A stretch of 64,000 nt of DNA from DAIOEK01 sp963708715. Lineage in GTDB: Bacteria > Chloroflexota > Anaerolineae > Anaerolineales > Anaerolineaceae. Location of the stretch: contig CAVPSU010000001.1 in assembly GCA_963708715.1 (NCBI GenBank), forward strand, positions 1,240,001-1,304,000. Direction: 5' to 3'. Both the position numbers and the translations under genes were made by a program. Numbering within the stretch: the first letter of the stretch is position 1; every line of letters begins with the position of its first letter. Below, one piece after another: positions 7,747 through 16,774 of the stretch. The notes beneath the pieces were generated by a model. That model was not told the origin of the DNA and did not search any database. It saw only the letters and a list, made by a program, of their open reading frames with translations.

Positions 7747-8789
7747 ATCTTCCAGAAATTGATACTGAGTATTTACAGAATTTTTTACTCGGCTTATTAC
7801 TTATTCCCAGCCCAACCGGTCGTTCCGATGAGGCAAGGGAATATTCTCGCGCAGCTTTGGAGACATTCCCGGGATTGGAAATCGCCCAAACTCGCAAGGG
7901 CGCTCTAATCATAACCTGGAAGGGGACGAGTTCCAGCCATCCAAAAGCCCTCCTGGCGCATGTGGATACATTGGGCGCAATGGTGAAAGAGATCCTTCCC
8001 AGCGGTCGATTACGATTAACCAAAATCGGAGGTTTCGCCTGGAACACAGTGGAGGGTGAAACCTGCACTGTCCTGACCGGTTCTGGAAAGCAGGTTCGCG
8101 GAACATTTCTTCTCCACAAATCATCGGTCCATGTATATGGAAAAGATGTGGAAGAAACCAAACGTGATTCGGAGAATATGGAAGTCCGCTTGGATGAGCG
8201 CGTACAAACGGCCGAAGAAACGCAAGCGCTGGGAATCAGAGTTGGCGATTTTATCGCATTCGATCCACGCCCGGAATGGATTAATGGATTTATCCGATCC
8301 CGCCATTTGGATGATAAAGCCTGTGTCGCCTGCCTGGTGACAGCCATCAAAGCCATGACCGATGCGGGATTGGCACCAACTCAAACAACTTATTTTTTCC
8401 TCAGCAATTTTGAAGAGGTCGGTCACGGAGCGGCGGTGGGGATTCCATCAAAAGTGAGTGAAGTGGTTTCTGTGGATATGGCTGCGGTTGGCGATGGTCA
8501 AAACTCCGATGAATTCCACACCACTATTTGCACCATGGATTCCAGCGGACCTTATCATTTCGGTCTTTCCAATCATCTGCGCGAGCTCGCCGAGGGCAAT
8601 CATATCCCATATCTGACGGATATCTATCCGCATTACGGTTCGGATGGATCAGCTTTCTGGTCTGCGGGCGGTGATGCGGCTGTGGCGTTGATCGGACCGG
8701 GGGTAGACGCATCGCACAATTACGAGCGCACCCATCTCGATGCGTTGACCGCGACCATCCGTTTGGTGATGGCATATCTGATGGATTAA
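7743..8789 (+). CDS. M42 family metallopeptidase (glutamyl aminopeptidase-like)
   Basis: A 348-residue cytoplasmic, probably tetrahedral dodecameric, aminopeptidase of the M42 family. Metal-ligand motifs are visible in order: LAHVDTLGAMV (first His and Asp), SRHLDDKACVACLVTA (bridging Asp), FLSNFEEVGHGAA (catalytic Glu pair), VVSVDMAAVG (Asp), and SHNYERTHLDAL near the C-terminus (His). The order and spacing match active members. The start is ATG 7743 overlapping the thioesterase stop as ATGA; an upstream in-frame start at 7680 would give an unlikely 21-residue extension lying inside the thioesterase gene. It probably trims peptides released by cytoplasmic proteases. Confidence 0.88.
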   Translation: MNLPEIDTEYLQNFLLGLLLIPSPTGRSDEAREYSRAALETFPGLEIAQTRKGALIITWKGTSSSHPKALLAHVDTLGAMVKEILPSGRLRLTKIGGFAWNTVEGETCTVLTGSGKQVRGTFLLHKSSVHVYGKDVEETKRDSENMEVRLDERVQTAEETQALGIRVGDFIAFDPRPEWINGFIRSRHLDDKACVACLVTAIKAMTDAGLAPTQTTYFFLSNFEEVGHGAAVGIPSKVSEVVSVDMAAVGDGQNSDEFHTTICTMDSSGPYHFGLSNHLRELAEGNHIPYLTDIYPHYGSDGSAFWSAGGDAAVALIGPGVDASHNYERTHLDALTATIRLVMAYLMD

Positions 8790-8813
8790 TTCTCCTCAAT
8801 AACACCGTTAGAT

Positions 8814-9294
8814 ATGCGTCGATTCCTCCATAACCGTCAATCCATTCGAATCCCGGGTTATGATTTCCTAGCCCGGTTCGTATTTTGTAACCATCTGCGC
8901 ATATCAACGGGAACGGTTGTTTGGTTCGATCGGTAATGGGGTAATGGTATTGAACGATTACGGCAGGGTTGTTCAATTCACATGGGATGACCTGATTAAC
9001 CATATTGGTTCCATTGAATTGGGCGATTTTGTCATCATGCCTGATTATGTCCATGGAATCATCACCATTTGCGATACCGTAACCGCCTCAACCCGGCACG
9101 GATTACCGGAAATCGTGCGCCAATTAAAAACCTTTTCTGCAAAACGCATCAACACCTTGCGTTTGACTCCAGGAATGCCCGTCTGGCAACGAAATTATGA
9201 TGAACATTGTATTCGAAATTCAGACGGATATGAACGAATTAAAGGGTATATCCAAAATAATCCATCAACATGGTGGGGATTTGGCGATGATTGA
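8814..9294 (+). pseudogene. Decayed REP-associated tyrosine transposase (RAYT, IS200-like)
   Basis: Reading from ATG 8814 gives NRQSIRIPGYD, the usual RAYT N-terminus. Near 8865-8871 the frame breaks: PGSYFVTICAYQRERLFGSI continues in another frame, and the expected three codons between GYD and PGS have shrunk to seven bases including TAG. From there the frame is open to 9294 and ends with VWQRNYDEHCIRN and YIQNNPSTW, the family C-terminus with its nucleophile-region Tyr. The metal-binding HUH motif, normally NHVHG after MP, reads MPDYVHG, so the first His is also lost. The gene is dead by two independent criteria. No REP hairpins are seen around it. Confidence 0.85.
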
Positions 9295-9378
9295 TTAAGA
9301 AACCAGTACCAGAAATGCTATACTCATACAGATAATCATGATCCGGCATACTATTTAACGATCTTGGAGGGGTTTTCG

Positions 9379-9843
9379 ATGAAGTCTTTGGTAATCTACG
9401 ATTCGGTGTTTGGGAATACGGAAAAAATTGCGCAGACAATAGGCGCTGCGCTTGATGCTGAAATTCACAAGGTCAGTGAAGCGAATTTAGATCAACTAGC
9501 AGATGTAGAATTGCTGGTTATAGGGTCGCCCACTCGCGGCTTCCGACCGATGCCAGCCATGACCGAATTTCTGAAGAGCATTCCGCGAGACAAATTGAAC
9601 GGGATGAAAGTTGCCGCATTCGATACCCGCCTTACCCAGGAAGCCCTTGATAGATCACCGGCCATCCTTCGATTTTTTGTGAGTATTTTCGGCTATGCAG
9701 CCGATCCAATCGGTAAGGCGCTCACGAAAAAAGGCGGTCAGTTGGTACTTGCCCCGGAAGGATTCTTCGTCCCTGAATCCGAAGGTCCCTTGGTGGAAGG
9801 TGAACTCGAGCGTGCTTCCACCTGGGCGAAGAAAATGATGTAG
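9379..9843 (+). CDS. Flavodoxin domain protein
   Basis: A 154-residue single flavodoxin-like domain that should bind FMN. The phosphate-binding loop is YDSVFGNTEKIAQTI at residues 7-21 (GNT in place of the more usual TGNT), and the second FMN-contact loop is IGSPTRGFRPMPAM. A Ser/Thr-rich variation in the first loop is common in stand-alone bacterial members. ATG 9379 is chosen since GGAGGGG lies seven bases upstream; TTG 9364 is a poorer alternative. A TATACT box lies near 9318. The gene stands alone and ends in a strong terminator. The redox partner is unknown. Confidence 0.85.
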   Translation: MKSLVIYDSVFGNTEKIAQTIGAALDAEIHKVSEANLDQLADVELLVIGSPTRGFRPMPAMTEFLKSIPRDKLNGMKVAAFDTRLTQEALDRSPAILRFFVSIFGYAADPIGKALTKKGGQLVLAPEGFFVPESEGPLVEGELERASTWAKKMM

Positions 9844-9858
9844 AAAACAAAGAATAAG

Positions 9859-9892
9859 CTCGGAAGTCTGATGACTTCCGAGTTTATGTTTA
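9859..9892 (+). terminator. Rho-independent terminator after the flavodoxin gene
   Basis: CTCGGAAGTC (9859-9868) and GACTTCCGAG (9873-9882) form a perfect 10-bp stem with the four-base loop TGAT, followed by a T-rich tail. It lies between convergent genes and may serve both. Confidence 0.9.
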
Positions 9893-11851
9893 CTTATTGA
9901 TAGTATACAGCTTGTACACTCCCCCATAATCCTGCTTCTCAGGCAGGGTTGCGAGGCATTTCTGCAAGGCAGATAGATCGGATGGCTTGTGGTTGGGATC
10001 ATTCCCGTCGAGGAAGAATTCCACTCCGCTCACGTTCACCAACACCTGCCGATAGCCTTTAATCTGCCAGTCGCTCACCACTGATTCGCAGTCGCCCAGC
10101 CGGTGATAATCTGAACTCCATCGCCCCAGTACTTCGTCCGGGATACAATGCGGGGAGCAATAATATCCACGCGGCTCATAGATCAACAGGGTGGATATCC
10201 CACCATTCTTGATCTCTCTCATCACTGGAGCGTACCATCCCAGGTTTCTGTCCAGATATGCGTCCCGACCCTGTACACCAGTTACTACCTGAAGCACATT
10301 CTGCTGGATCAGCAAGCGGGCGGAATTAACAAGTGTCAAACCTAACACCAGAAGCACGGTGATATCCAGTATTTTCCTGACCCGGACTCCCGGTACGTCC
10401 TGATGCGCCAGTCCTTCATAGCCAGCTCCGGCAAGAATCGCAAACACAGGGAAAACGGCATAATACATCCTGGATTGGATCAGTTGTCCGTTGAATTGAT
10501 TGCCAACGATCCAGATCAATAATGAAACAACACCCAGGATCGAGACATCCTTAACCAGCGGAGGTATTTTTCCATCAGGACCTCTGCTCAACCAGAAGAA
10601 TATGCCGAATATCAGGAACAGCGGTCCGATGGAATGGCTGTAACCCACGCCACCTTCGATCCCGATCAGAGTGGCGCGGATCGGCAATAAAAACACATCC
10701 AGAAGATTTCCAAATGGGGATAGACTCTGGATCAAGTTTCCATTGCCGGTGGCTAATGTAAATGGCGCCAGGGGATTGCCCGAAAACACTGCGTTCTTTA
10801 TCAGCCAGGGAATAGCTGGAATTAGGAACCCTAAAAGCAGCCAACCCAGAGATTTGAATTTTTGCGGAGACCTGAACAATACAAGGATACTCATTCCTGC
10901 CAGGATGATCCCGCCGGTGTATTTGGTGGCGAAAGCTAATCCGCAAAAGATCCCGACCAAGAACAAGTCTTTGACTTCAGCAGTTTCCCTGAATCGTACC
11001 CAACAAAGAATCGCTGCCAGACCGAACCCCAGGCAGAACCAATCAATATACGCCCATCCCAGGGCGGCAGCCACCGAACTGCCTGCTAACAGGGAAGCGG
11101 CACCCACCCAGCCTGCAGATGGAGCAATACTTCGAGCAAGAAACCTCACCATAACCAGGACGGCTATTACACCGGCTAGCCAGCCAGTCAAGGCAGCGGC
11201 GCTACCACTCGCAAGCGTCATAGCCCAGGTGAAGAGCATCTCCCCGGTTTGTGGCATCCCGCTGCGGACCCAATCTGCCAACGGAGGAATATGGTTTTGT
11301 TGCAGGTACAACTGGGGCAGCGCCAGATGATATGTGAGTGCGTCATATTGAAACGGGGGCGCTGAAGCAGTTAATCCGGCGGTCAAAAAGAGACCACACA
11401 CCAGGATCATGATCCACCGCATCCCTGTATTCGCTTCCCCAAAAAGATCCCGTAAGGAGAAGATATCCTTCCACCATTCACGGACCGATCTCCATAAGAG
11501 AGCCGCAGCAACCAGGCTGCCAGCCCAGATCAATAGCTTTAATTGATACGTCAGAATTCCTGCAAGGAGGATGGTCAGAGCAGTAATTCCCATACCGAGG
11601 AAAAGTTGAAGGAAAGCATTTTCTCCTGGGGGGAACCCAGAATCACGCAAAACACGTCGTCCAATTCCGCCAGATAAAGATAGAACGAAAACCGCAGCTA
11701 TCAAATTCCACAACCAGCCAGCAAACACCAGTGCAAAGGTGGAATCAAATGGTTTGTGATATAGATAATATCCCCCAAGGATTCCAATTATCCAAAGAAA
11801 TGCAAAAACACCTATCCAAATTCCTTTGCGGATCGATCGCATACCACCCAT
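9890..11851 (-). CDS. Multi-pass membrane glycosyltransferase-like protein (GT-C type)
   Basis: A 653-residue integral membrane protein with roughly twelve hydrophobic helices. The extracellular loop after the second or third helix contains APPFQYDALTYHLALPQLYL, the Asp-containing first loop typical of GT-C glycosyltransferases (ArnT/PMT/RgtA-like), and the C-terminal 150 residues form a soluble domain (LDRNLGWYAPVMREIKNGGI onward). Such enzymes move sugars from polyprenyl phosphate carriers onto envelope acceptors. The acceptor here cannot be told. ATG 11851 and ATG 11842 are both possible starts; neither has a strong ribosome-binding site. It stands alone, convergent with the flavodoxin gene and divergent from clpC. 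Some related proteins are annotated only as hypothetical membrane proteins. Confidence 0.7.
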   Translation of the reverse strand: MGGMRSIRKGIWIGVFAFLWIIGILGGYYLYHKPFDSTFALVFAGWLWNLIAAVFVLSLSGGIGRRVLRDSGFPPGENAFLQLFLGMGITALTILLAGILTYQLKLLIWAGSLVAAALLWRSVREWWKDIFSLRDLFGEANTGMRWIMILVCGLFLTAGLTASAPPFQYDALTYHLALPQLYLQQNHIPPLADWVRSGMPQTGEMLFTWAMTLASGSAAALTGWLAGVIAVLVMVRFLARSIAPSAGWVGAASLLAGSSVAAALGWAYIDWFCLGFGLAAILCWVRFRETAEVKDLFLVGIFCGLAFATKYTGGIILAGMSILVLFRSPQKFKSLGWLLLGFLIPAIPWLIKNAVFSGNPLAPFTLATGNGNLIQSLSPFGNLLDVFLLPIRATLIGIEGGVGYSHSIGPLFLIFGIFFWLSRGPDGKIPPLVKDVSILGVVSLLIWIVGNQFNGQLIQSRMYYAVFPVFAILAGAGYEGLAHQDVPGVRVRKILDITVLLVLGLTLVNSARLLIQQNVLQVVTGVQGRDAYLDRNLGWYAPVMREIKNGGISTLLIYEPRGYYCSPHCIPDEVLGRWSSDYHRLGDCESVVSDWQIKGYRQVLVNVSGVEFFLDGNDPNHKPSDLSALQKCLATLPEKQDYGGVYKLYTINK

Positions 11852-12044
11852 CCAGCCTTTGCTTTGTATTATACATGCAAGACCGATTGTCTCATCTGAC
11901 CCTATTTTGCGGTAGAATGAAGGCAGAATAGGGTATCAGCAGGGGGGCTCCAAAATAGTTCGCCTGCTGTATTTATCTGAGTAAATAATGTAAATGCAAG
12001 CCTGGTTTCCCACTCGGGGATGATCCGGGATATGGAGGTATCTA

Positions 12045-14558
12045 ATGGCAGGTATGGAGCGATTTACCGCAAGGGCGCGCAGGGTATTAACCCTCGCTCA
12101 TCAGGAAGCGGAAAAATCCAATTTTGAGCGAATCGGCACTGAACATTTATTGTTAGGTCTCATGCTGGAAGATGGCGGAGTAGCCAGCCGAGTGCTGCGA
12201 GATTTGGGATTGGAAGAAGAGCGTGTTCGGGATGTCCTGGCAAAGATATCCGAGCAGAACCCCTCTTATAGCGGTCAAATAGAATTAGGCGATGACACCC
12301 AGGCTGTATTAGAATCGGCGATTGAAGAAGCGCGCCGGATGGGTCATCACTATATTGGCACCGAACATCTATTATTGGGTCTGGCAAATGCGACAACTGG
12401 TCTGGCAATCGAAATACTCAAACGGGTGGGAGTCACACCTGAGCAAATTCGGCGCCAAACCCGCCGGGTTTTACAGGAAAGTTCTTCGGCTGCGGTTGGT
12501 GCAGGAGCGCCTGCCCATTCTGCTTCTGGGAAAAAAGAGGAAGACAAATCCTCGAAATCGAAGACACCGCTGGTTGACCAACTGGCTGTCGATCTGACAT
12601 CAATGGCCGAAGAAGGGAAACTGGATCCGGTCATTGGCAGACAGATGGAAATTGAACGAGTGATTCAGATTCTGGCTCGCCGTAATAAGAATAATCCTGC
12701 GCTAATAGGTGAACCGGGCGTGGGCAAGACCGCCATTGTGGAAGGACTTGCGCAACGGATCGTTTCCGGTGATGTGCCTGCCTTACTGCTCGATAAAAGG
12801 GTTCTGCAATTGGATGTCGGTTCGCTGGTCGCGGGTACCATGTATCGGGGTCAGTTTGAAGAACGACTCAAGCGGGTGATCGATGAGCTCAAAGCCAGTT
12901 CCGCGATCCTGTTCATTGATGAGGTGCATATGCTTGTGGGGGCTGGTGCTGCAGGCTCTTCCGTGGACGCAGCCAATATCCTCAAACCGGCGCTATCTCG
13001 TGGCGAACTTCAGGTGATTGGCGCCACCACGCTGGAAGAATATCGGAAACATATCGAAAGTGACGCCGCTCTTGAACGACGGTTCCAACCAATTGTGGTG
13101 AACGAACCAACCGTGGAAGAGACGATCCTGATCCTGCGTGGGATCCGTGAAAAATATGAAGAACATCACAAACTACGCATAAGCGATGATGCATTGGAAG
13201 CTGCAGCCAAGCTATCCGCGCGATATGTCACGGAGCGATTCCTGCCCGATAAAGCCATCGACCTGGTGGATGAATCATCCTCTCGTGTTCGCATGTACAA
13301 GAGTCAATCAGCTAACACATTCAAGGAACTGATCACACAGATCAAAGAAATTCGCAAACAACGTACAGCCGCAGAAGAGAACAGTCTGAACGATGATGTG
13401 ATTGAATTGGCTGAACGTGAAACTGCATTGGAGCAGCAAGTGGAGAAAATGAAAACCACCTGGGATCCAGAGACTGCCCCCATCGTTTCTGCGGATGATA
13501 TTGCTGAGGTGGTATCGATGTGGACCGGTGTACCGGTCATGCAGATCGCGCAGGAAGAATCCGCCCGATTGCTTCAGATGGAAGAAGACCTCAAGAAACA
13601 TATCATTGGACAGGAAGAAGCGATCGGAGCCATTGCCAAAGCAGTGCGTCGTGCCCGGGCTGGTCTCAAAGACCCCCGCCGCCCAATCGGTTCTTTCATC
13701 TTCCTCGGACCAACCGGCGTTGGTAAGACTGAATTGACCAAAGCACTGGCTCGTTTCCTGTTTGGCAGCGAAGAAGCGCTGGTTCAGTTGGATATGTCTG
13801 AGTTCATGGAACGGCATTCAGTCAGTCGTTTGGTCGGTGCTCCTCCCGGATATGTTGGTTATGAAGACGCGGGACAGCTTACCGAAGCTCTGCGCCGCAG
13901 ACCATACTCCATCGTGGTGTTTGATGAAATTGAGAAAGCTCACCCCGAGGCGCATAACATGCTGCTGCAGATCATGGAAGAAGGACATCTTTCGGATGCA
14001 CGCGGACATAAAGTGGATTTCCGGAATGCGATCATCGTAATGACATCCAATATCGGCGCAGATTTGATCAAACGCCAGACGTCCTTTGGTTTCTCCATTG
14101 AACGAGACGAAGCTATTGAAGAAAAAGTGGAATATGAAGAAATGCGGAAAAAGTTACTCGATTCGCTCAAGCGAGTCTTCCGACCGGAATTTATCAATCG
14201 GTTGGATGCAGTGATCGTCTTCCGCGCGTTGAACAAGGAAAATATTCAGCAGATCGTCAAACTGGAACTGGACAAAGTAGCCGAACGGCTGCAAGAGCAC
14301 GAAATTGTCTTGCATGCCACACCTACCGCCCTGCAGAAAATGGGCGAACTGGGATATGACCCGGATATGGGGGCACGTCCCTTGAGGAGGATCATCCAAC
14401 AGAATGTGGAAGACCCTCTATCAGATGCGCTCCTTTCAGGTGATTTTGAAGATGGCGACGTGATCCAGGTGGATCTGGCTGAAGGAGAGGAGATCGTCCT
14501 CAAGAAGGAAGGTCAGGACCTGATCGAACCAGAGCCGGAAAAAACATTTGATAAATGA
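12045..14558 (+). CDS. clpC: ATP-dependent Clp protease ATP-binding subunit ClpC
   Basis: An 837-residue AAA+ unfoldase that feeds substrates to ClpP. Two Clp_N repeats occupy residues 1-150 (ERIGTEHLLLGLMLEDGG and HYIGTEHLLLGLANA). AAA domain 1 has Walker A GEPGVGKT near 222 and Walker B ILFIDEVHMLVGAG; AAA domain 2 has GPTGVGKT near 555 and YSIVVFDEIEKAHP. The middle region (LITQIKEIRKQRTAAEENSL) is short, as in ClpC rather than ClpB, and the C-terminus carries PDMGARPLRRIIQ. GGAGG lies eight bases before ATG 12045. No CtsR or CIRCE operator is evident upstream, so control by those repressors is not supported. No mcsA/mcsB genes flank it. It is monocistronic, closed by the terminator at 14563. 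Confidence 0.95.
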   Translation: MAGMERFTARARRVLTLAHQEAEKSNFERIGTEHLLLGLMLEDGGVASRVLRDLGLEEERVRDVLAKISEQNPSYSGQIELGDDTQAVLESAIEEARRMGHHYIGTEHLLLGLANATTGLAIEILKRVGVTPEQIRRQTRRVLQESSSAAVGAGAPAHSASGKKEEDKSSKSKTPLVDQLAVDLTSMAEEGKLDPVIGRQMEIERVIQILARRNKNNPALIGEPGVGKTAIVEGLAQRIVSGDVPALLLDKRVLQLDVGSLVAGTMYRGQFEERLKRVIDELKASSAILFIDEVHMLVGAGAAGSSVDAANILKPALSRGELQVIGATTLEEYRKHIESDAALERRFQPIVVNEPTVEETILILRGIREKYEEHHKLRISDDALEAAAKLSARYVTERFLPDKAIDLVDESSSRVRMYKSQSANTFKELITQIKEIRKQRTAAEENSLNDDVIELAERETALEQQVEKMKTTWDPETAPIVSADDIAEVVSMWTGVPVMQIAQEESARLLQMEEDLKKHIIGQEEAIGAIAKAVRRARAGLKDPRRPIGSFIFLGPTGVGKTELTKALARFLFGSEEALVQLDMSEFMERHSVSRLVGAPPGYVGYEDAGQLTEALRRRPYSIVVFDEIEKAHPEAHNMLLQIMEEGHLSDARGHKVDFRNAIIVMTSNIGADLIKRQTSFGFSIERDEAIEEKVEYEEMRKKLLDSLKRVFRPEFINRLDAVIVFRALNKENIQQIVKLELDKVAERLQEHEIVLHATPTALQKMGELGYDPDMGARPLRRIIQQNVEDPLSDALLSGDFEDGDVIQVDLAEGEEIVLKKEGQDLIEPEPEKTFDK

Positions 14559-14562
14559 TCAT

Positions 14563-14596
14563 GAGAAGGAGCGAAAAATCGCTCCTTCTCTTTTTT
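14563..14596 (+). terminator. Rho-independent terminator of clpC
   Basis: GAGAAGGAGCGA (14563-14574) pairs with TCGCTCCTTCTC (14579-14590) around loop AAAA, followed by six T. The 12-bp perfect stem starts four bases after the clpC stop. Confidence 0.95.
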
Positions 14597-14672
14597 GCCA
14601 TTTCCCTACGATTACTATCCGGTCTCACGTATCAACCAGAGACAACACTTCCTCCACCCAAGTCATCTCCTG

Positions 14673-14678
14673 TATAAT
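14673..14678 (+). promoter_or_regulatory. -10 box of a leaderless promoter (radA)
   Basis: TATAAT is followed by six bases and then ATG 14685, the start that matches the RadA N-terminus. There is no Shine-Dalgarno sequence and no convincing -35. Confidence 0.65.
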
Positions 14679-14684
14679 TATCCT

Positions 14685-16145
14685 ATGCCCAAAGTACAAC
14701 ATCGCTATGTCTGCCAGGAATGTGGACGGGTAACCGCCCAACCCATGGGACGCTGTCCGCAATGTGGCGCGTGGAACACCATGGTCGAAGAATTGCTCGA
14801 ACCCGTCCCGGAACTCGCTGTCCGGTCTTTCGGCGGATTGTCCTCTCAATCCAAACCCCGCCGTCTATCTGACATCGATACCGATGCTGAGGCACGGTGG
14901 CATCTACCGATCGGAGAATTTTCACGCGTACTGGGTGGAGGAATCGTACCAGGCTCTATCGTTCTGGTTGGCGGCGATCCGGGTATTGGTAAATCCACTC
15001 TCCTGCTGCAATTGGCTGTTGTCATGGCAGGAAGTGTAAAGATCCTGTATGTCTCCGGCGAAGAATCTGAAAAACAGATCCACATGCGCGCTATGCGCTT
15101 GCTCAAAGACGATCAAGAAAAAAGCAAAGACCTAAAAGGTCTATTTCTGGTTACCGAAACGAATTTACAAGCCATCCTGGAACATGTAAGCCAGGTAAAA
15201 CCATCCATTCTGATCATAGACTCAATTCAAACGGTCTACCTTCCGGATATGCGGTCTTCGGCGGGATCAGTCTCACAGGTGCGTGAGTGCGCATCCAGAT
15301 TGAGGGAACTGGCTAAGATGAGCGGCATCACCGTATTTGTGATCGGGCATGTCACAAAGGAAGGTCTCATCGCCGGTCCTCGGGTGCTGGAGCACATTGT
15401 GGACACCGTCCTTTACCTTGAGGGCGACCGATTTCAGAGCTATCGATTGCTTCGGTGCGTGAAAAACCGTTTCGGCGCGACATCTGAAGTGGGCGTGTTT
15501 GAAATGGTAGAACGAGGAATGGTCGAGGTGACCAATCCTTCCGAGGCATTTCTCGTCGAGAGGATGATCAATTCTCCGGGTTCATCAATTGCCGTTACGA
15601 TGGAAGGTACTCGTCCTCTGTTGGTGGAAGTGCAAGCCTTGACCAACCATACCAACTTTGGCAATCCCCGCCGAACGCCGAATGGGATCGACTTCAACCG
15701 TCTTTTATTGGTTGTTGCTGTCCTCACCCGCCGGGCAGGGATGAACCTGATGGAACAGGATGTGTTTGCAAATGTCATCGGAGGTCTGCAAATCGATGAA
15801 CCTGCTGCCGATCTGGCAATGGCGGCAGCGATCGCTTCCTCGTTCCGAGATATCCCGGTTAAAGCTGATACCGTGTTGATCGGTGAAATCGGTCTCTCGG
15901 GCGAACTTCGACAAGCCAGCCAGATGTCTGCCCGGCTGCGGGAAGCAGCAAAGCTGGGTTTCAAAACTGCTGTCGTTCCTCGAAGGATGAAAATATCAGA
16001 ACCGTATCCTGAAGGGATCAATGTCATCGAAGCACGTTCAGTACGCGAAGCGCTCAATCACGCCTTGCTGCAAGATTGGGCAACGCCTACGGATAAGAAA
16101 AAGGGTACAAAAGTAGATGTAACTGAGGAATTAAATCGATCATAG
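14685..16145 (+). CDS. radA: DNA repair protein RadA (Sms)
   Basis: A 486-residue RadA/Sms, a DnaB-like branch-migration helicase acting in recombination. The N-terminal zinc finger is C10-x2-C13 and C24-x2-C27 (YVCQECG, GRCPQCGAW). Walker A GDPGIGKST lies near residue 97, Walker B in SILIIDSIQTV, the RadA-specific KNRFG motif in CVKNRFGATSEVG, and a Lon-protease-like C-terminal domain ends the protein (VNVIGGLQIDEPAADLAMA type sequence). ATG 14685 is clearly the start because the zinc finger begins ten residues later; 30 residues of upstream open frame are not coding. The gene has the leaderless arrangement described for 14673. A hairpin-like inverted repeat follows at 16171. Confidence 0.95.
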   Translation: MPKVQHRYVCQECGRVTAQPMGRCPQCGAWNTMVEELLEPVPELAVRSFGGLSSQSKPRRLSDIDTDAEARWHLPIGEFSRVLGGGIVPGSIVLVGGDPGIGKSTLLLQLAVVMAGSVKILYVSGEESEKQIHMRAMRLLKDDQEKSKDLKGLFLVTETNLQAILEHVSQVKPSILIIDSIQTVYLPDMRSSAGSVSQVRECASRLRELAKMSGITVFVIGHVTKEGLIAGPRVLEHIVDTVLYLEGDRFQSYRLLRCVKNRFGATSEVGVFEMVERGMVEVTNPSEAFLVERMINSPGSSIAVTMEGTRPLLVEVQALTNHTNFGNPRRTPNGIDFNRLLLVVAVLTRRAGMNLMEQDVFANVIGGLQIDEPAADLAMAAAIASSFRDIPVKADTVLIGEIGLSGELRQASQMSARLREAAKLGFKTAVVPRRMKISEPYPEGINVIEARSVREALNHALLQDWATPTDKKKGTKVDVTEELNRS

Positions 16146-16170
16146 CGTTTCCATAAAGATCCTTAAACAC

Positions 16171-16220
16171 CCAAAGAATACGTAGGAAAACGAAATCGTT
16201 TTTCTTAGTTCCTTTGTGGC
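16171..16220. repeat. Imperfect inverted repeat with tandem-nonamer character
   Basis: The core AAAACGA (16187-16193) pairs with TCGTTTT (16196-16202) across two bases, and the arms extend imperfectly outward (CCCAAAG on the left, CTTTGTGG on the right). It could act as a weak radA terminator. The arm text resembles the TTCTCTGTG nonamers at 58833, so it may be a relic of that repeat class. Confidence 0.4.
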
Positions 16221-16243
16221 ATATCGGTAAGTAGGAGCCTACT

Positions 16244-16765
16244 ATGAATCCCATTCAGGTATTCTTGCACCAAAGACAGATCCTATCCATTCGCCGCAAC
16301 CACGCTGTGGAGCACGCCACCATCCATCTCTTGAGCAAGCAACATCCAACCCATGGGATTTCGGGCTACTCCGATACGCGTGGATTCTGGATTATCGGTC
16401 CGATTCCCGGAGAAGATATCCGCGTGGCTGTGGAAGAAGCGATCAAACGAATAAAAAGCGGTGAATCTCACCTGGCATATCACCCCAATTGCGGTACCAA
16501 TTTCGTCACAACCGGGGTGGTAGCCGGATTTGCTGCCTGGATCGCGATGCTTGGCTCAAGTAAAAAGATGTCAGACAAGGTGGACAGACTTCCGATGGTG
16601 TTCCTACTCTCGACCCTTGCCATAATCGTGGCTCAACCTCTGGCATATAATTTGCAAGTTAAGGGGACAACAACATCCGATCTCGGGGAATTTGGTATCA
16701 TCCGGATCGAGGATGTATCCCGTGGCGCCATTCAGGCGTTCCGGGTCTATACCCAGACGGGTTAG
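16244..16765 (+). CDS. Membrane protein of unknown function, DUF6391-like
   Basis: A 173-residue protein. The conserved-looking N-terminal motif IRRNHAVEHATIHLLS, followed by HGISGYSDTRGFWIIG, matches my memory of the DUF6391 family, shared by Cyanobacteria and Chloroflexota; no function is known. Two hydrophobic segments follow: one around GVVAGFAAWIAML and one around MVFLLSTLAIIVAQPLAY. A conserved Cys sits in YHPNCGTNF. The two His residues near the N-terminus could bind a metal. GTAGGAG lies before ATG 16244. The RDD gene follows after nine bases with its own GGAGG, so the two probably form an operon with holA. Confidence 0.65.
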   Translation: MNPIQVFLHQRQILSIRRNHAVEHATIHLLSKQHPTHGISGYSDTRGFWIIGPIPGEDIRVAVEEAIKRIKSGESHLAYHPNCGTNFVTTGVVAGFAAWIAMLGSSKKMSDKVDRLPMVFLLSTLAIIVAQPLAYNLQVKGTTTSDLGEFGIIRIEDVSRGAIQAFRVYTQTG

Positions 16766-16774
16766 GAGGAAAGT

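Noticed and set aside
10671..11330. A 219-codon plus-strand frame within the glycosyltransferase-like gene
   Set aside because: It is antisense to a clear membrane protein and its translation is low-complexity Arg/Ala/Pro text without motifs.
11880..12044. CtsR or CIRCE operator before clpC
   Set aside because: Neither the CtsR heptad repeat nor the CIRCE inverted repeat can be found.
15440..16057. A 205-codon minus-strand frame inside radA
   Set aside because: Pure shadow of a conserved gene; Ser/Arg-rich translation without any family pattern.
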